Source of the DNA: Ciona intestinalis
Lineage: Eukaryota > Chordata > Ascidiacea > Phlebobranchia > Cionidae
DNA length: 64,000 nucleotides
Reading direction: 5' to 3'
NCBI RefSeq assembly: GCF_000224145.3
Contig: NW_004190444.2
Span: 113,408 to 177,407 of the forward strand
Position 1 is the first letter of the stretch, and every line of letters begins with the position of its first letter. This document shows, in pieces, positions 39,801 through 50,620 of this stretch. A program made the position numbers and the translations under genes. The notes beneath the pieces were generated by a model. That model was not told the origin of the DNA and made no database searches. It saw only the letters and a program-made list of their open reading frames with translations.

Positions 39801-42800
39801 TGTCACAATGTAAGTTTATGACATCATACAACATACTTTATCATGTCACAATGTAAGTTTATGACATCATACAGCATACTTTATCACGTCACAATGTAAG
39901 TTACATAACTGTAATTTGTGTAAGTTGGCTGGATTTATTTATCCTCGCGTCGCGGGGCAACGACAGTCGCTACAGTACTCTCTAAGCTAGAAGGTTCAAG
40001 GTTCGTCGCTGCCACCATTGTGGATGTATGTGTCCTTGGTTAAAACACTTAACGGCAATTGCTCCAACCCAGTGGTCACTAATGGGTTGTCTAAATTTTC
40101 AGCCATATACAATTACCCACCAAGTTACAAATGTACACAACTAATTTGGGTAACGGGCCAACTCTGGTCTAAATCCCAGATCCCATGGAGTGCCTCACTG
40201 TAGGACCTCACCTATATAGAATAGAATGTGCATATACAATGTTGGGGTAATGGGCCAACTCTGGTCTAAATCCCAGATCCCATGGCTTGCCTCACTGTAG
40301 GACTTCACCCATATAGAATAGAACGTGCATATACAATGTTGGGGTAATGGGACAATTCTGGCCTAAATCCCAGGTCCCATGGCGTGTCTCACTGTAGAAC
40401 CTCACCCATATAGAATAGAATGTGCATATACAATGTTGGGGTAATGGGCCAACTCTGGTCTAAATCCCAGGTCCCATGGAATGCCTCACTGTAGGACCTC
40501 ACCCATATAGAATAGAATGTACATATACAATGTTGGGGTAATGAACCAACTCTGGCCTAAATCCCCAGATCCCATGGCGTGCCTCACTGTAGGACCTCAC
40601 CCATATAGAATAGAATGTGCATATACAATGTTGGGGTAATGGGCCAACTCTGGTCTAAACCTCAAGTCCTATGGCTTGCCTCACTGTAGGACCTCACCCA
40701 TATAGAATAGAATGTACATATACAATGTTGGGGTAATGAACCAACTCTGGCCTAAATCCCCAGATCCCATGGCGTGCCTCACTGTAGGACCTCACCCATA
40801 TAGAATAGAATGTGCATATACAATGTTGGGGTAATGGGCCAACTCTGGTCTAAACCCCAAGTCCTATGGCTTGCCTCACTGTAGGACCTCACCCATATAG
40901 AATAGAATGTGCATATACAATGTTGGGGTAATGGGACAACTCTGGCATATATCCCAGTCACAAGAACCTCACCCATATAATAATATTCTTCTGCCAAATG
41001 TTGCTTCTTATTATGCCAACTTTTACAGATGGGATTCCCACGTACACCCCCAAACCCTTCCCCTCATACAACATGGCCCCGTTAGCCGTAGCAAACGTAG
41101 CTAACCCCCAAATCAACCCCTTCCAACCTGAACCATCTTACCCCGTCGACCCATCTTACCCCACTGACCCATCTTACCCCACCCAACCTGACCACTCGAT
41201 GGAGTTAAGTGCGCAGGAAGCTGCAGAAGTCGTCAATCATTTGTTACGAAGCGAGCCGAACAATGGGAAGCCTGTGACATCACAAGTAAATAATTTATTT
41301 ATTTTTTTACCTGTTCGAATAAATTAATTGAAAGAACAAGAGAATGGAATTAGAAAAAACGACAATCATCGGAACATGCTATGAGCACAAGAGCATTGGG
41401 AACAAATAAATATTTGCGAAGGTTTTACTTACACAATGTTTCTTCTCGTGTCAACAAACTTCTAAAAGTTTTCTCACCAGAAGACCAGTCGTCTATAAAT
41501 TTAAGTATAACTAAAGAATCATTTAAAAATGTTCTTAATTTTTTTATGAAACATTTTTCAATTTTTTTACAGAAAAATTTTCCTACATTTTTTACTTAAC
41601 TGTTTTTTCCTCTAGGAGGCGATGGAGATAATTCGTCACGTTCGCGACAAATCTTACGGGGAAGAGCGCCCCCCAATGGATCGAGAGAAGAGCATCGTTC
41701 TTCATCCACATGAGGTCGCTAACATTTTCAATAAGTTCCGTAATCGTCCAACCGTGACCGAATCTGACGAACCAATCAGAAACGAGGGAGGAATCGCAAG
41801 TTCTTACGAGTAATTGTGATGTCATTGTTGTATTATGACTGTTGTTCTATTATATTCTACACCAAGTGTGAAATTTAAGTCCAATTAATGGTGTACCAAA
41901 GATATAAATGCACGCCCTGGGATTCAAGCCAGAGTTGGCCCATTACCCCAACATTGTATATGTACATTCTATTCTATATGAGTAAGGTCCTACAGTGAGG
42001 CATGCCATGGGACCTGGGATTTAGACCAGAGTTGGCCCATTACCCCAACATTGTATATGCACATTCTATTATATATGGGTGAGGTCCTACAGTGAGACAC
42101 GGCATAGGAACCCGGGATTTAGACCAGAGTTGGAATGAAATAGAATCCTATACGCGACTTGTATACAAATATTGTAACAGCACGTGCTACTAAATAGCAG
42201 CAAAGTAAAATATTCGAATAAGCGACTGATGTAATTGGGCACAAGAATAAAAAGTTTGCATGAAACACATTCTGCAATAACTGGAATATGATATGTGAAT
42301 CTGGTCCTTATCTTGCACTCGCATTGTTGGACGATTCTCGTTGCATCATAACAGAATACACTGTCATATATCATTAGTATGTCCATTATGACATCATATA
42401 TCATTATTTTTCCCATTATGACATCTTGTTTCATTATTATTCCCATTATGACATCATATATCATTAGTATATCCATTATGACATCATATATCATGACATC
42501 ACATCACCCACCATTACAGTCCATCAGACCCAGGGGACCGAGCCCCGAACCGAATCAACCGAGAGTTCCGTGAATGCTCCCCAATACAAGAGGAATCGAG
42601 CGGGGGTAAACATGGAAACCCACGGTAGGTATCCCTGTGTCTTGGACCCATATGCCTGTCCGCATATTGGTTGTGTATATAAACCAAAGCCTCATAAACC
42701 AATGGATTCAGTTAGATTATGTGCGAATGTGTTCTTGCCCAAGACGGAAATTTGTTCACCATCCATAAGGATACATTTACCCACAATGGTAGCAGCATTG

Positions 42801-44946
42801 AGCCTCGTACCAATAACTTAAGGGCTAGAAGCAGGCCTGCTGACCATGCCATGGGGCCAGCTGTTTTGTATTAAGCAAGTTACGGCAACAAAGTGCCATG
42901 GAAATGTAACTAATTTATCCTCGCATGGCGGGGCAACGACAGTTGCTATAACACGGGTGTTCTGTTTCATACACCTCGTGCCTGCTTACAAGTTACCACG
43001 TATGTAACTTATTTATCCTCGCATGGCGGGGCAACGACAGTTGTTATAACACAGGTGTTCTGTTTCATACACCTCGTGCCTGCTTACAAGTTACCACGTA
43101 TGTAACTTATTTATCTTCGCGTGGCGGGGAAACAACTGTCGTTATAACACGGGTGTTCTGTTTCATACACCTCGTGCCTGCTTACAAGTTACCACGTATG
43201 CAACTTATTTATCCTCGCATGGCGGGGCAACGACAGTCGTTATAACACGGGTGTTCTGTTTCACAAACCTCGTGACTGATCACGAGTTACCAGGCATGTA
43301 ACTTTGTGGGTGATTGTTTTTATGTACTAGCTAAGTTACCTTCACCCATAGAATTGCCAGTATATCTAATAAATATTATGATACCCAAGCCTTTTAAATT
43401 TTTGTATTAAACAAGTTCCACCCATAGCGTTGCATGGACGCCAGAAGCCGACCATGAGGAACCAGTTGTTAAACGAGTTCGTAAAAAGCCGAAGCGATTT
43501 TTGTGCGAGAGTTCAATTGACCCCGACCAGAAAGTCCATGATTGGCTGGAAAGCACACCGAAGGTTAAGGTGAGGGGTGATAAAGTGTGGAGAGTATACC
43601 GGTGATAATGCATGAACAGTGTACCGGTGATAAGTTGTTTGCTGAATAATCACCTACAAAGTTACATACTTGGTTACTGTGGTTATGAGGTGCATGAAAA
43701 AGAACACCCGTGTTTTAATGACTATCTTTACCTATGTCTAATAGTTTATTTTGTTACTCAACACAGGGCAACAAACACAAGAAACACCGTTCACCGGTCA
43801 ACTCGGTTGCCACAGATACCGTGATCACACGAACGTTGCCGACCAAAGTGGATCGGAATAATAGGTGTGATGTCATAATGTGTGATGTCATAATGTGTGA
43901 TGTTATAATGTGTGATGTTATAACGTGTGATGTCATAATGCATGAGATCATAATGAGTAACGCCATAATGGGTGATGTCATGATGATGGTGTGATGTCAT
44001 GATGATGTGTGATGTCATAATATTGTGTGATTACGTAACTTAAGAGACAAAATAATGTCATTCATGACACTTATTCATCAAAAATGAAATCCCCAGGCAT
44101 TCCCCAAGCAATGAGGAACCCCCAAGAGCCCCACGCACAATACGACAAACAAGACGGATGATTCCCGACAAATCAATGCTTCCAATTACAGGTTTCCTAC
44201 AATAGGGTGGGCAGTTCATGCTTTGCTACATAAGCTCTCAATCTCATGGTGTACATTAAGATGGAAAATAAATCTTAAGTTTAAACTCAACTGAATGAAA
44301 CCATTTCTTACATAACATTCTTCACGCAAATGCTTAGATTTGGCTTCTAAATTTAACAGTTTTACGCTTTGGTTAAACGACTGTATTCTTGTGTGGCTGA
44401 GTACTGACAGTCGTTATAACACAGGTGTTCTGTTTTATACACCTTCGTGCCCGCTTACAAGTTACCACGTATGTAACTTATTTATCCTCGCATGACGGGG
44501 CAATGACAGTCATTATAACACAGGTGTTCTGTATCATACACCTCGTGCCAGCTTACAAGTTACTATGTATGTAACTTTGTGGGTGATTGTTTTCTGAGTA
44601 CACAAGATTCTGCTAATTGTATCTACATCTATAACCTAGCACGAGGTGTATGAAACAGACCACTCGTGTTATAATGACGTTGTTGCCCCGCCATCATGTG
44701 AAGATAAATAAGTTACATACGTGGTAACTTGTAAGCGGGCACGAGGTGTATAAAACAGAACTCTCATTCTATAATGATTTAAAGTTCCATTCATTCAACT
44801 GTTTCTCTGCAGAAAACAAAGCCAAGTCACTGGTTGAGAATTTGATCAAAGCTCCATTGCATAGCAGTCAGAATGTGGTGGGACCCGGATTGGGGGTTAA
44901 CCGACAGAATGCATTCGTTGGCCCCAATAAAATTGAAGCTTTCTAA
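30837..44946 (+). CDS. CUB-EGF-TM type I membrane protein with long basic cytoplasmic tail
   Basis: Twenty-two exons join in phase to 2598 nt, 865 residues: 30837-30891, 31058-31275, 32272-32372, 33205-33326, 33785-33910, 34454-34567, 34863-34979, 35179-35268, 35499-35552, 36465-36504, 36834-37003, 37385-37524, 38269-38363, 39118-39176, 39702-39809, 41029-41285, 41616-41809, 42520-42605, 43445-43569, 43767-43864, 44097-44191 and 44813-44946. Signal peptide 1-19; Glu/Gly-rich 22-43; CUB ~54-165 (Cys at 54 and in VYRIF, EDCNYDF and FCGNG contexts); EGF 166-207; calcium-type EGF 208-245 (DMDEC); EGF 246-284; Pro/Thr stalk 285-345; TM ~352-374; tail 375-865. The tail has no domain I recognise: Lys/Arg, Pro and Asn/Gln-rich, with three DPSYP-like repeats. 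Reading through the exon 17 donor gives TAA at 41811 and a 687-residue form. I know no family with this order plus this tail. Ectodomain calls are firm; the tail exons rest on phase alone. Confidence 0.82.
33080..33125 (+). pseudogene. partial copy of CUB exon 4 start
   Basis: 'cccag' then a frame reading FCGNGSDEIKT closely repeats the start of the true exon at 33205 (FCGNGLDKING), and the flanks match for a few bases ('acaaacccag' against 'aaccccccag'). The copy has no matching donor and drifts into repeat sequence. It looks like a decayed tandem duplicate of an exon start, 120 bp upstream. Confidence 0.6.
34005..34390. repeat. 98-bp repeat array, about 4 copies
   Basis: Same family and orientation as 4867-5936 ('gaggtgtatgaaacagaac', 'ccatgcgaggataaataag'). 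It lies between the EGF1 and EGF2 exons of the CUB/EGF gene. Confidence 0.92.
35594..36395. repeat. 62-bp tandem repeat array, about 13 copies
   Basis: The word 'gttataacacgagtgttgca' recurs every 62 bp (35661, 35723 ...). Two copies are shortened. Units alternate between 'ctcgctgtc' and 'ctcactgtc', which suggests growth by copying two-unit blocks. The unit shares 'gttataacac', 'catacacctc' and 'gc' words with the 98-bp family and looks like a diverged short form. It begins ~45 bp after the exon 9 donor of the CUB/EGF gene. Confidence 0.95.
38650..38850. repeat. 98-bp repeat family, two reversed copies
   Basis: Contains 'ataacacgagtgttctgttt' and 'catacacctcgtgcccgctt', the reverse complement of the array at 4867. 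It lies in the intron between exons 13 and 14 of the CUB/EGF gene. Confidence 0.9.
39801..39905 (+). repeat. 43-bp repeat that copies the exon 15 splice donor
   Basis: 'tcacaatgtaagttt' occurs at 39803, 39846 and 39889. The first is the true exon 15 end and donor; the next two are exact copies in the intron, so two decoy donors with the same last nine exon bases lie 43 and 86 bp downstream. Confidence 0.85.
40008..40110 (+). mobile_element. tRNA-derived SINE body, truncated
   Basis: Contains 'ccaccattgtggatgtatgt' and 'ggcaattgctccaacccagt', the reverse complement of the body at 6957-7060. The tRNA head is missing on the left. Confidence 0.55.
40150..40985. repeat. 97-bp tandem repeat array, about 8.6 copies
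   Basis: 'catatacaatgttggggtaa' recurs at 40231, 40328, 40425 and onward, a 97-bp period. Units contain 'actgtaggacctcaccca' and 'tatagaatagaat'. Single copies of the same unit occur at ~3470, 14500, 23285, 41930-42130 and 50150-50360. It lies in intron 15 of the CUB/EGF gene. Confidence 0.95.
42362..42505. repeat. ~36-bp repeats with TATGACATCATATATCAT, about 4 copies
   Basis: 'cattatgacatcatatatca' is repeated with short spacers. The array ends just before the acceptor of exon 18 (42517-42519) of the CUB/EGF gene. Confidence 0.8.
42735..42858 (-). mobile_element. degraded tRNA-derived SINE
   Basis: 'acccacaatggtagcagcat' and 'ttgcccaaga' match the SINE body; the head is eroded ('ctgaccatgccatggggcc'). 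Confidence 0.45.
42895..43300. repeat. 98-bp repeat array, about 4 copies, reversed
   Basis: 'ataacacgggtgttctgttt', 'catacacctcgtgcctgctt' and 'ttatttatcctcgcatggcg' recur at ~98-bp spacing. It lies in the intron between exons 18 and 19 of the CUB/EGF gene. Confidence 0.93.
43865..44030 (+). repeat. 15-bp repeat starting exactly at the exon 20 donor
   Basis: The unit GTGTGATGTCATAAT occurs at least eight times; the first G is the first intron base. The array stays in frame with the exon and reads as repeated CDVIM for ~45 codons before a stop. It is rich in TGATGTCA, a CRE-like half palindrome. Confidence 0.9.
44400..44755. repeat. 98-bp repeat family, copies in both orientations
   Basis: Reversed copies at 44400-44580 and a forward copy at 44635-44755 face each other, so transcribed RNA could form a hairpin. 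It lies in the last intron of the CUB/EGF gene. Confidence 0.85.
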
Positions 44947-44969
44947 CTTCTAAGTGATTGAGACTTTCT

Positions 44970-45760
44970 GTGCCACTTCCATGCCCACAGTCAAGTTGCT
45001 GAAGCTATTGCAGTGTGTGGATAAGCAGACATAACTTTTGGTTGATTTGGTCATTTATATCCTCATGGGTGGGAACTTGAGTGACTTATCCATGGTTGCC
45101 ACTCCCATGCCCACAGTCGAGTTGCTGAAGCTATTGCAGTGTGTGGATAAGCAGACATGACTTTTGGTTGGTTTGGTCATTTATATCCTCGTGGGTGGGA
45201 ACTTGAGTGACTTATCCATGGTTGCCACTGCCATGCCCGCAGTCGAGTTGCTAAAGCTATTGCAGTGTGTGGATAAGCAGACATAACTTTTGGTTGATTT
45301 GGTCATTTATATCCTCATGGGTGGGAACTTGAGTGACTTATCCATGGTTGCCACTCCCATGCCCGCAGTCGAGTTGCTAAAGCTATTGCAGTGTGTGGAT
45401 AAGCAGACATGACTTTTAGTTGGTTTGGTCATTTATATCCTCGTGGGTGGGAACTTGAGTGACTTATCCATGGTTGCCACTGCCATGCCCGCAGTCGAGT
45501 TGCTGAAGCTATTGCAGTGTGTGGATAAGCAGACATGACTTTTGATTGGTTTGGTCATTTATATCCTTGTGGGTGGGAACTTGAGTGACTTATCCATGGT
45601 TGCCACTGCCATGCCCGCAGTCGAGTTGCTGAAGCTATTGCAGTGTGTGGATAAGCAGACATGACTTTTGGTTGATTTGGTCATTTATATCCTCGTGGGT
45701 GGGAACTTGAGTGACTTATCCATGGTTGCTACTCCCATATCCACAGTCGAGTTGGTTCTT
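44970..45760. repeat. 126-bp tandem repeat array, about 6 copies
   Basis: 'gttgctgaagctattg' recurs at 44995, 45121 and 45247, a 126-bp period. Units contain 'gtgtggataagcagacat', 'gggtgggaacttgagtgac' and 'ttatccatggttgccact'. The array starts within 30 bp of the CUB/EGF stop codon, so it is probably in the 3' UTR or just beyond. Reversed copies lie at 22385, 48395 and 49565-49790. Confidence 0.94.
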
Positions 45761-46426
45761 TTATACATGAGACAAAGATGAAATATATTCTTCTGCTTAC
45801 TTTACCAATTTTTCTTTTCCAATCAACATAATAAGATGTTTTTTATGAACAGTTCAGTTTTTGTTACTTTACAATCATAAAAAATAAAAATACCAAAATG
45901 TATAACGCTGTATCAAGTTATTAATCTTAAAAGTTCACGTTATTTTACATAAAATAGGAAATTAGAAAAACGTGCAACAAGTCTTTAAGAGATTTGCATT
46001 AAAACTGTAGAAAAATCTTCAAAAAAAACAAAAGTCACATTGCGTGCGTGGTTGATATAGTATGTTTTAGCTACTGCACCAAGTCTATGCTAGTTATAAA
46101 AATTGTGTAGTCAAAATAAGAATGTACAAAAATCTCAACCAACTGTCACATATTGGGGGCCCATAAATTGCAGACATCACATTTGTTACTTAAATAATCT
46201 TTAAAGCTAAGTGGGGGGAATTGAGCCAAATCTGGCCTTAATCAAAGTCCTTGACAAGGACCACACCTATATAAAATATAAAACAATGAGCACGAGTTAA
46301 AACAATAGCAACAATGAAATAATTTTTAAATATATGGAAGGGTAATGGGACAAATCTGTGCCTCATCCACTTAGAACAATATATTCTTAAGCACCAATTG
46401 AAACAACTACAAACAATGCAACTATA
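45761..46426. other. AT-rich gap between convergent CUB/EGF and KCNMB-like genes
   Basis: No exon is visible. There are A-rich runs and possible AATAAA-like words for both 3' ends ('aaaaataaaaatacc' near 45880), but I cannot assign one. Confidence 0.4.
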
Positions 46427-48686
46427 CTAGAATCTTGATTGTGGTCTGTTATTGTTCTGCCTTCTGACATCACCATCACTTTTATTAGGAGGTGGTGCGT
46501 ATCCTGGCAACAACTGTGACAATCGTCGTTCACGAGTGAAGGAACCATCCTCCAGTTCAACCCCGTAGTTTAAATACGGTCGATGGGCCGGGATCCGCAG
46601 GTCGTTGTCTTTGTTATATTTTCTCGCCGTATGACATAACATAGCAAGGAAGAAGACGCTTGTAAGAAAGACGATACCAGGGATCAGGAGAGATAAAACG
46701 ATGACATATAACTCGAATCGGGGTTTGATTATAACCTGCAGTAATGTAGGTGTTGGAATATAGATGAAACTTCAAGCGTTATAAAATAAAGGATTGTATT
46801 CGGTGGTATTGTGATAACAAGCTTAAACAAAGTAACTTATTTACCCTCGCATGGCGGGGCAACGACAGTCATCATAACACGGGTGTTCTGTTTCATACAC
46901 TTACAAGTTAAGTTATGCATTACAAATGAAACATAAAAACTGTGTTCTGTTCAGTATGGTTCCACAGCGAAGCATCTCATGGGACCTCCAACTAATGGCC
47001 ACAGTTGGTACAAACAGAGCCTAATAGTTTTAGCATCATTTTCACAAAACTTGCACAATGACAACAGTAACAAACACTCACATTTTCCGTCTTATTAGGA
47101 TCATAGTAACACGAGAACCTCTTCGTCTCATACCCATATTTGGTGATGAAGTCGCTCACTTCAATTGAGTTTTGTCTCATGTTTTTCTTGCACACCGCAA
47201 ATGAACACTGAAAGTATGATGTCATTAGTTATGATGTTAATAGTTATGATGTCGTTACTTATGTTGTGGGCACGCCACCGACAAAGGGTTACTTGCATGC
47301 CTAATCCACGTGATCAGCGCAATGTGCCGCAATAAACGTGGTTCATTATTAATTGTGTAGCTATGTAGTAATAGTCAGTGTGAATCATTATTAACTTTGT
47401 AGCTATGACAGTTATTTGTGTCGCTATGCCGCAATTTAGTGCCCTATATATACGGGTGTGCTCGCCTTTTTTTAGTTTTTTATTCGCTATTCCAGCGTTT
47501 CATTCGCTATTCGAGCGTTTCATTTGCTATTCCAGCGTTTCAATAAAAACCCAAGAACACAAAAACTTATATAAGTACAATATACATACGTCTCTATTTT
47601 CAGAGTTCAGAAGTGCTTCATCTGTTCGTATGGTGCCTGTCCTGTTCTAAAAAGTAATTCAATTATACAACCGGGCCTAGATTCGAATCCAGGATCCCTG
47701 GTTCTCCAACCCCGGCCTGGATTCGAACCCAGGATCCCTGGTTCTCCAACCTTAGCCTGGATTCGAACCCAGGGCCCCTGGTTCTCCAACTCTGGCCTTG
47801 ATTCGAACCCAGGACCCCAGGTTCTCCAACGCTGGCCTGGATTCGAACCCAGGGCCCCTGGTTCTCAAACTCTGGCCTTGATTCGAACCCAGAATCCCTG
47901 GTTCTCCGCCCCTGGCCTGAATCCGAACCCAGGACCCCTTGTTCTCCAACCCCGGCCTGGATTCGAATCCAGAACCCCTGGTTCTCCGCCCCTGGCCTGG
48001 ATTCGAACCCAGGGTCCCTGGTTCTCCAACCCTGGCCTGGATTCGAACCCAGAATCCCTGGTTCTCCGCCCCTGGCCTGGATCCGAACCCAGGACCCCTT
48101 GTTCTCCAACCCCGGCCTGGATTCAAACCCAGAACCCCTGGTTCTCCAGCTTAACAGTTAACACAGTACCTCTCTTGCAGCACCAACAGTGTATTCCACT
48201 TCTACGCCATAACATGCGAACTTAGACAAGCAGTATGGAGAATCATTGAGCAGACCACCACACTTGCATGTCCGATGTTCAACTAGCCTTCTACGAAGAG
48301 TTATGCATTTCGTTTTCTGTGTAAAAGTATGAGCATATATAATTGTATATATACTATAGTTGGTAGTAGGCAATGGGAATAATATGGGCATGGGAGTAGC
48401 TACCATGGATAAGTCACTCAAGTTCCAAACCACAAGGATATAAATGATATCCACACACTGCAGTAGATTCAGCAACGCAACAGTATGTATATGCAGTAAC
48501 TATAGAACATATACGACCCACCTTATAATGGAGAGCTGGGATTCCAGGCTTGGCGATGACAAATCCGTCCACAATTATCGCTACAACGCTCACAATTGTA
48601 ACGACAATGAGCGCGGCGATCGCGCAATGACTTCCTTCGCAAGATTTCCGTTTAGCTTGTTTGTATACGAAATGGGAACTCGTCAT
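46427..48686 (-). CDS. KCNMB: BK (slo) channel beta-subunit-like two-TM protein
   Basis: Four phase-0 exons, 48686-48522, 48316-48170, 47207-47082 and 46735-46427, join to 747 nt, 248 residues. TM1 lies at ~22-45 (IAALIVVTIVSVVAIIVDGFV). A Cys-rich outer loop has CKCGGLLNDSPYCLSKFACYGVEVEY, then CSFAVCKKN, then FSCYYDPNKTENVI. TM2 (LYVIVLSLLIPGIVFLTSVFF) and a charged ~70-residue C-terminal tail follow. The loop pattern C-x-C..C..P-C-x-V-x-V, then C-S-x2-x-x-C, then F-S-C-Y-x-D-P before TM2 is that of KCNMB2/3 subunits, which tune gating of Slo1 potassium channels at the plasma membrane. The topology and Cys spacing fit; overall identity looks low and the tail is longer than usual. A two-TM Cys-loop protein of another family is possible. 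Confidence 0.75.
47665..48150. repeat. 40-bp tandem repeat with B-box-like palindrome, about 12 copies
   Basis: 'attcgaaccc' recurs at 47721, 47761, 47801 and so on (40-bp period). The core 'cctggattcgaacccagg' is near-palindromic and matches the tRNA B-box consensus on either strand. Alternate units share variants ('ggttctccgcccctgg'), showing block copying. Since 40 is not a multiple of three, long open frames on both strands cycle through all frames; they are not genes. It lies in the KCNMB-like intron between exons 2 and 3. Confidence 0.95.
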
Positions 48687-50620
48687 TGCAAAGTTACTTC
48701 TGAACGAAGTTTCTAAACGTAAACTCTGTTAAATGAACACAAATTAGATAAAAAAAACACAATTTGCTAATTATGAATAACTGGCTTAAATGTTTCTCTT
48801 CGTTTATAAACGGTAACGATTCTAACGAAGCTCGGAGCAGTTAGGGTCGTAAAAACACGGGAAGTAGCGGTAAAACGACAGTCGTTAAAGCACGATTTCG
48901 GTTAAAACAGGAGTAAAAAGCTTATTTGATAGGCCTACGAACAGTATAGCATGATAAACTACTTAATTGGACAACATTAAAGTTAAAATCGGAAGAAAAG
49001 TGTACGTAAAGGCGCGGTCCTTATCCACGATCCTTCAGTGGTCTATTAAATACTGAAATAACATATGTATCTTATCAATTAAAGCAACATTAAACTATTT
49101 CAGTATTTGCACGTCTAAATATGACTAAAATAAAGGATAAAGACCTAATTTTCATTATTAATGCCCTACAGCTAAACGATCATACGATATTGTGACGTTT
49201 ACATGACGTCACTTAACCCTTTGTCAAATGTTTCAGAATTTTGTCTGTTCTAAACAATTATATTTGAATATGACGTTACTGTATTATTTATTACGTAACA
49301 AACAAATACATTAAAATATATAAATTACTAGAAGAAAAGCTATGTCTGCGCCAATATAACTTCGAAATACTGACTGTGGCGTTTCCACAATATGAACATA
49401 AACGCCCGAAGCGATAAAATACGCGTCATCTCCGCACAGGTGGAAAATAATGAGGTATATTGGTAGGAATATTAGGGTTGTGGGTTCAAGTCCTGGCCAG
49501 GTTGCTGATTTATCTGTTTGTTTTGGTGAGTTGTTGCTGCTGTAAAATAGAGAGTTGTTAAAAGTCATGTCTGCTTATCCACACACTGTAATAGCTTCAG
49601 CAACTCGACTGTGGGCATGGGAGTGGCAACCATGGATAAGTCACTTAAGTTCCCACCCACGAGGATATAAATGACCAAACCAACCAAAAGTCGCGTCTGC
49701 TTATCCACACACTGCAATAGCTTCAGCAACTCGACTGTGGGCATGGGAGTGGCAACCATCGATAAGTCACTTCCGACCTATATATGACATCATAAAACAT
49801 ACAATTCTTTAATAAACGACAACATTGAATAACTTGCAACATCATAGAAATATCAAATAACATGCGATATGAATACTGCAGTGTTCGGATAAAAATTGCA
49901 ACGATTTTAATTTTCGTCACACATTGTTAGGTTATAGAAAAAAAAGAGAGAAAAAGAAAAAAAGTTAAGTACTAGAAAAAGGGGAAAAGAAAAAAGTGCG
50001 ACAATCTAGAATTATTGTGTAAAACTATCGTGTTGTAATCTCAAATACAACGATCGGCTAAAAGTAACTTCGTACAGTGTTGCGGTAATCTGTATATATG
50101 TGTCTTAGTATTGTGCGTGTGAAATCAGATAAATGTTGTGTTGTACTATCATGGGGTAATGGGCAACTATGGCCTAAACCCCATGTCCCATGGCGTGCCT
50201 CCTCACCCATATAGTATAGAATGTGCATATACAATGTTGGGGTAATGGGCCAACCCTGGTCTAAATCCCAGATCCCATGGTGTGCCTCACTGTAGGACCT
50301 CACCCATATAGTATAGAATGTGCATATACAATGTTGGGGTAATGGGCCAACTCTGGTCTAAATCGCCATGATTCGTTTTTATCATTGCTTAGTTGTAAGT
50401 CATACCTTAAGCAGGATAAGATTAAATACAGTTGACCCACCACCACCACACATAGTATTCGAATATTAATGTTCACATAGCTGCGTTTTAAAGTAAATTA
50501 ACTAAGAATAATAATTGTGTTTTCCACACATGGACAATTCTCTATGAAGTAACAATAGATATAAACAAAACTATTATGACATCGCATGCAACTATAAATT
50601 AAACTAAAGTGTTTTAACTT
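48687..50620. other. intergenic region with two reversed 126-bp repeats and two 97-bp repeats
   Basis: No exon is visible. 49565-49790 holds about two copies of the 126-bp unit ('gtctgcttatccacacact'); 50150-50360 holds about two copies of the 97-bp unit. An A/G-rich run lies at 49937-49998. Confidence 0.7.

Noticed and set aside
47663..48225. Overlapping open frames of 115-148 codons on both strands
   Set aside because: They are translations of the 40-bp repeat, open in all frames, with no start context or splice support.
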